NCBI GenBank assembly: GCA_024762975.1 | Contig: JANTGJ010000021.1 | Location: 1-34,898, forward strand | Direction: 5' to 3' | Source: Candidatus Krumholzibacteriia bacterium | GTDB lineage: Bacteria > Krumholzibacteriota > Krumholzibacteriia > LZORAL124-64-63 | Length of the DNA: 34,898 bases | Notes under the pieces: model-generated | What the model was told of the DNA's origin: nothing | The model's input: the letters and a program-made list of their open reading frames with translations, nothing else | Database searches by the model: none | Part shown: piece by piece, positions 33,156 through 34,898 of the stretch | Numbering within the stretch: position 1 is the first letter of the stretch | How the letters are laid out: each line of letters starts with the position of its first letter | Program-made: the position numbers and the translations under genes

Positions 33156-34523
33156 ATGGCCAGCCAAAAAGTACTCGAGTACCTCGACGCACACCGTCAA
33201 CAGCACGTGGATCAGCTCTGCGATTTTCTGCGCATCCCGAGCATCAGTTCCCAAAGCGAGCATGAAGAGGACTGTCGGCGCGCCGCAGCCTTCGTCGCCG
33301 GCGAGTTGAAGGAGCTGGGCCTCGTAGTGGAGACCATCGAAGCCGGTGGACTGCCGCTGGTCTACGCGCAAAGCGAAATCAAACCCGAGCGCAAGACGCT
33401 GCTCTTCTACGGACACTACGATGTGCAACCGGTCGATCCGCTCGAACTGTGGGACCATCCCCCGTTCGAACCCATGATCAAAAACGAGATCGTCTACGCA
33501 CGCGGTGCGTGCGATGACAAGGGCCAGGTCTACACCCACATCAAGGCTCTCGAAGCCTACATCAAGCAAGGTATCGAGTTGCCCGTAAACGTGAAGTTCA
33601 TCATCGAGGGCGAAGAGGAAGCCGGTGGCGAGAGCATCTATCGTTACACCGAGCAGAACCCCGAGAAGCTGGCTTGCGATGCGATCATCGTCTCGGATAC
33701 GGCGCTGTACAACGAGAGCACGCCCGGCATCTGCTATAGCTTGAAGGGCCTGGCCTACATGGAGATCCAGCTCAAGGGCCCCGATATGGATCTGCACAGC
33801 GGCAGCTACGGCGGCACGGTGCAGAACCCCGGCAACGCCCTGGCCGAGATCATCGCCAAGCTGAAGGATGAGAACGGACATTGCCTGATCCCGGGATTCT
33901 ACGATGACGTCCTGGAACTGGAGCCGGACGAGCGCGCCGGGTTCGCCGAATTGGGCTACACCGACGAAATTCTGAAGAAGGAAACCGGTGCCCCGGAAGC
34001 GTTCGGCGAAGAAGGCTTCACGACCCTGGAGCGCATGTGGGCTCGCCCGACCTGCGATGTCAACGGGCTGGCCAGCGGATACGGAGGCGAAGGCGCCAAG
34101 ACGATCATTCCTTCGCGCGCGATGGCCAAGGTCAGTATGCGACTGGTCCCGAACCAGGATCCCGCCAAGATCGCCCAACTCTTCGAAAAGTATGTCCTGT
34201 CGATCGCACCGAAGGGTGTCGAGGTCACAGTGATCGATCATCACGGCGCCAACCCGGTGCTGGTCCCGCGCAAGTCCGAGATGATGCAGGCGGGCATGAA
34301 AGCGCTCGAAGAAGGCTTCGGCGCCAAGCCGGTTTTTATTCGCGAAGGCGGCTCGATTCCCATCGTTGGCACCTTCCAGGAATGCCTCAAATCCCCGGTG
34401 TTGCTGCTGGGATACGGGCTGTCGACCGACAACATCCATTCGCCGAACGAGAAGTTCCACCTGAGCAACTTCTGGCGCGGAGCCCGCACCACGGCGATCC
34501 TGATGGAGGAAGCCGCGAAGTAG
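33156..34523 (+). CDS. M20-family dipeptidase/metallohydrolase
   Basis: A 455-aa cytoplasmic zinc peptidase of the M20 dipeptidase (CNDP-like) group. Metal and catalytic residues are in place: His87 and Asp89 in YGHYDVQPVDP, Asp120 in GACDDKGQ, Glu154 (base) and Glu155 in EGEEEAGG, the Asp of IVSDTALYN, and His428 in NIHSPNEKF. The dimerisation part (DLHSGSYGGTVQNPGNALAEI in two parts) is typical. The start at 33156 has AAGGAG 6 nt upstream; the longer frame to 32589 crosses the histone-fold gene. It probably cleaves dipeptides; the exact substrate is unknown. Confidence 0.94.
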   Translation: MASQKVLEYLDAHRQQHVDQLCDFLRIPSISSQSEHEEDCRRAAAFVAGELKELGLVVETIEAGGLPLVYAQSEIKPERKTLLFYGHYDVQPVDPLELWDHPPFEPMIKNEIVYARGACDDKGQVYTHIKALEAYIKQGIELPVNVKFIIEGEEEAGGESIYRYTEQNPEKLACDAIIVSDTALYNESTPGICYSLKGLAYMEIQLKGPDMDLHSGSYGGTVQNPGNALAEIIAKLKDENGHCLIPGFYDDVLELEPDERAGFAELGYTDEILKKETGAPEAFGEEGFTTLERMWARPTCDVNGLASGYGGEGAKTIIPSRAMAKVSMRLVPNQDPAKIAQLFEKYVLSIAPKGVEVTVIDHHGANPVLVPRKSEMMQAGMKALEEGFGAKPVFIREGGSIPIVGTFQECLKSPVLLLGYGLSTDNIHSPNEKFHLSNFWRGARTTAILMEEAAK

Positions 34524-34538
34524 GAGCTACGAGTCCAT

Positions 34539-34567
34539 TTGACAACCCGGGGCGGGCAGTTTAGTTT
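34539..34567 (+). promoter_or_regulatory. Promoter of tRNA-Glu
   Basis: A perfect TTGACA (34539-34544) and TAGTTT (34562-34567) are 17 bp apart, 17 nt before the tRNA. Part of the leader lies just after the M20 stop codon. Confidence 0.82.
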
Positions 34568-34584
34568 ACCGCTCCAGTTCAGGC

Positions 34585-34659
34585 GTCCCCGTCGTCTAGT
34601 GGTTAGGACACCGCCCTTTCACGGCGGCAACACGGGTTCGATTCCCGTCGGGGATGCCA
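34585..34659 (+). tRNA. tRNA-Glu (anticodon TTC)
   Basis: Acceptor GTCCCCG/CGGGGAT, anticodon stem CCGCC/GGCGG around loop CTTTCAC, T-loop TTCGATT, encoded CCA (34657-34659). Its U34 is a substrate of MnmA, encoded at 19106-20248. Confidence 0.97.
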
Positions 34660-34667
34660 AATTGTAG

Positions 34668-34698
34668 AAGCGGCCGCCAGGCATCCTGGCGGCCGCTT
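34668..34698. terminator. Strong hairpin between tRNA-Glu and the convergent propeller gene
   Basis: Perfect 14-bp arms (34668-34681 and 34685-34698) with a 3-nt loop. There is no real T-run on the plus side and only a short TT-containing tail on the minus side. It probably stops transcription from both directions. Confidence 0.65.
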
Positions 34699-34721
34699 GA
34701 GTAGATGTGGTACCAATGGAA

Positions 34722-34898
34722 CTAGTCGAGTTCCACGACCCACAGCCCCGCACCCTCGTCGTCCACGATCGAAACCACCATCCCGCTTCCGTCAGCCAGA
34801 AAGCTGGGCCAATATGCGTTCTGGGGTACCACGACCTGCGATTCCCCTCCGTTGGCCGATACGATATGGACCTGGGAAACGCCCTTGATCGATGTCTC
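34722..34898 (-). CDS. C-terminal end of a WD40/TolB-like propeller protein, 5' end outside the window
   Basis: The final 59 codons of a minus-strand gene run from the window edge to TAG at 34722. The residues read QVHIVSANGGESQVV, AYWPSFLADGSGMVVSIV and GLWVVELD; the W-P-S-F-x-x-D-G-S turn and the ending LWVVEL are typical of PD40/TolB-type beta-propeller blades. No more can be said because the rest is missing. The track of longer frames does not show it, since the start is outside the window. Confidence 0.7.
   Translation of the reverse strand, partial: ETSIKGVSQVHIVSANGGESQVVVPQNAYWPSFLADGSGMVVSIVDDEGAGLWVVELD

Overview
The window is GC-rich and packed with single-copy housekeeping genes, nearly all on the minus strand. 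It looks like ordinary chromosome of a diderm bacterium in or near the FCB (Fibrobacterota-Chlorobiota-Bacteroidota) superphylum; candidate phyla such as Krumholzibacteriota, Eisenbacteria or Latescibacterota would fit. The clues are a FG-GAP repeat protein with a FlgD/type-IX-sorting-like C-terminus, a FadL-like outer-membrane protein, MglA/MglB, TonB-ExbB-ExbD and an S55-domain exported protein. The phylum is inferred, not shown. There is no phage, transposon, integrase or CRISPR signal.

Layout. (1) 1-7.6 kb, minus: pgpA, cinA, thpR, recA, recX, rmlD, gmhA, a UbiA-type prenyltransferase and a DUF362 protein cut by the window edge. Most junctions are start/stop overlaps or short gaps. This joins lipid and DNA-repair housekeeping to sugar-nucleotide and polyprenyl-phosphate genes. 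(2) 7.57-8.8 kb, minus: mglB-mglA ending in an intrinsic terminator. (3) 8.9-11.7 kb, minus: dnaX-ybaB-recR. (4) 11.8-12.5 kb, minus: one RNA unit with a clear promoter, tRNA-Ser(GGA), tRNA-Ser(CGA), tRNA-Ala(CGC), SRP RNA and a terminator. (5) 12.5-17.3 kb, minus: S55-domain exported protein, exported propeller-like protein and tadA, overlapping by 4 bp at each junction and preceded by a promoter. (6) 17.3-17.6 kb, minus: tRNA-Ser(TGA), tRNA-Ser(GCT), tRNA-Arg(ACG) and a terminator. (7) 17.7-25.9 kb, minus: tonB, exbB, exbD, a lipoprotein, a FadL-like outer-membrane protein, a TPR lipoprotein, mnmA and an AsmA-like protein. (8) 26-31 kb: murB (+), a large FG-GAP protein (-) and an outer-membrane beta-barrel candidate (+). 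(9) 31-34.9 kb: comM (-), a 56-residue histone-fold protein (-) with its own terminator, an M20 dipeptidase (+), tRNA-Glu(TTC) (+), and the tail of a propeller protein (-) cut by the window end.

The most notable item is the tiny histone-fold gene at 32739-32909. It is a stand-alone transcription unit, divergent from the M20 peptidase, with facing -35 boxes that form an inverted repeat. Other points worth a look: an S55-domain protein whose Ser and His motifs are in the opposite order to SpoIVB, a perfect hairpin that hides the gmhA ribosome-binding site, a 49-residue repeat period in the FG-GAP protein, and four serine tRNAs in two arrays flanking the operon that ends in tadA. Promoters recognised by eye fit a sigma-70-like TTGNNN/TANNNT pattern with 15-18 bp spacers.
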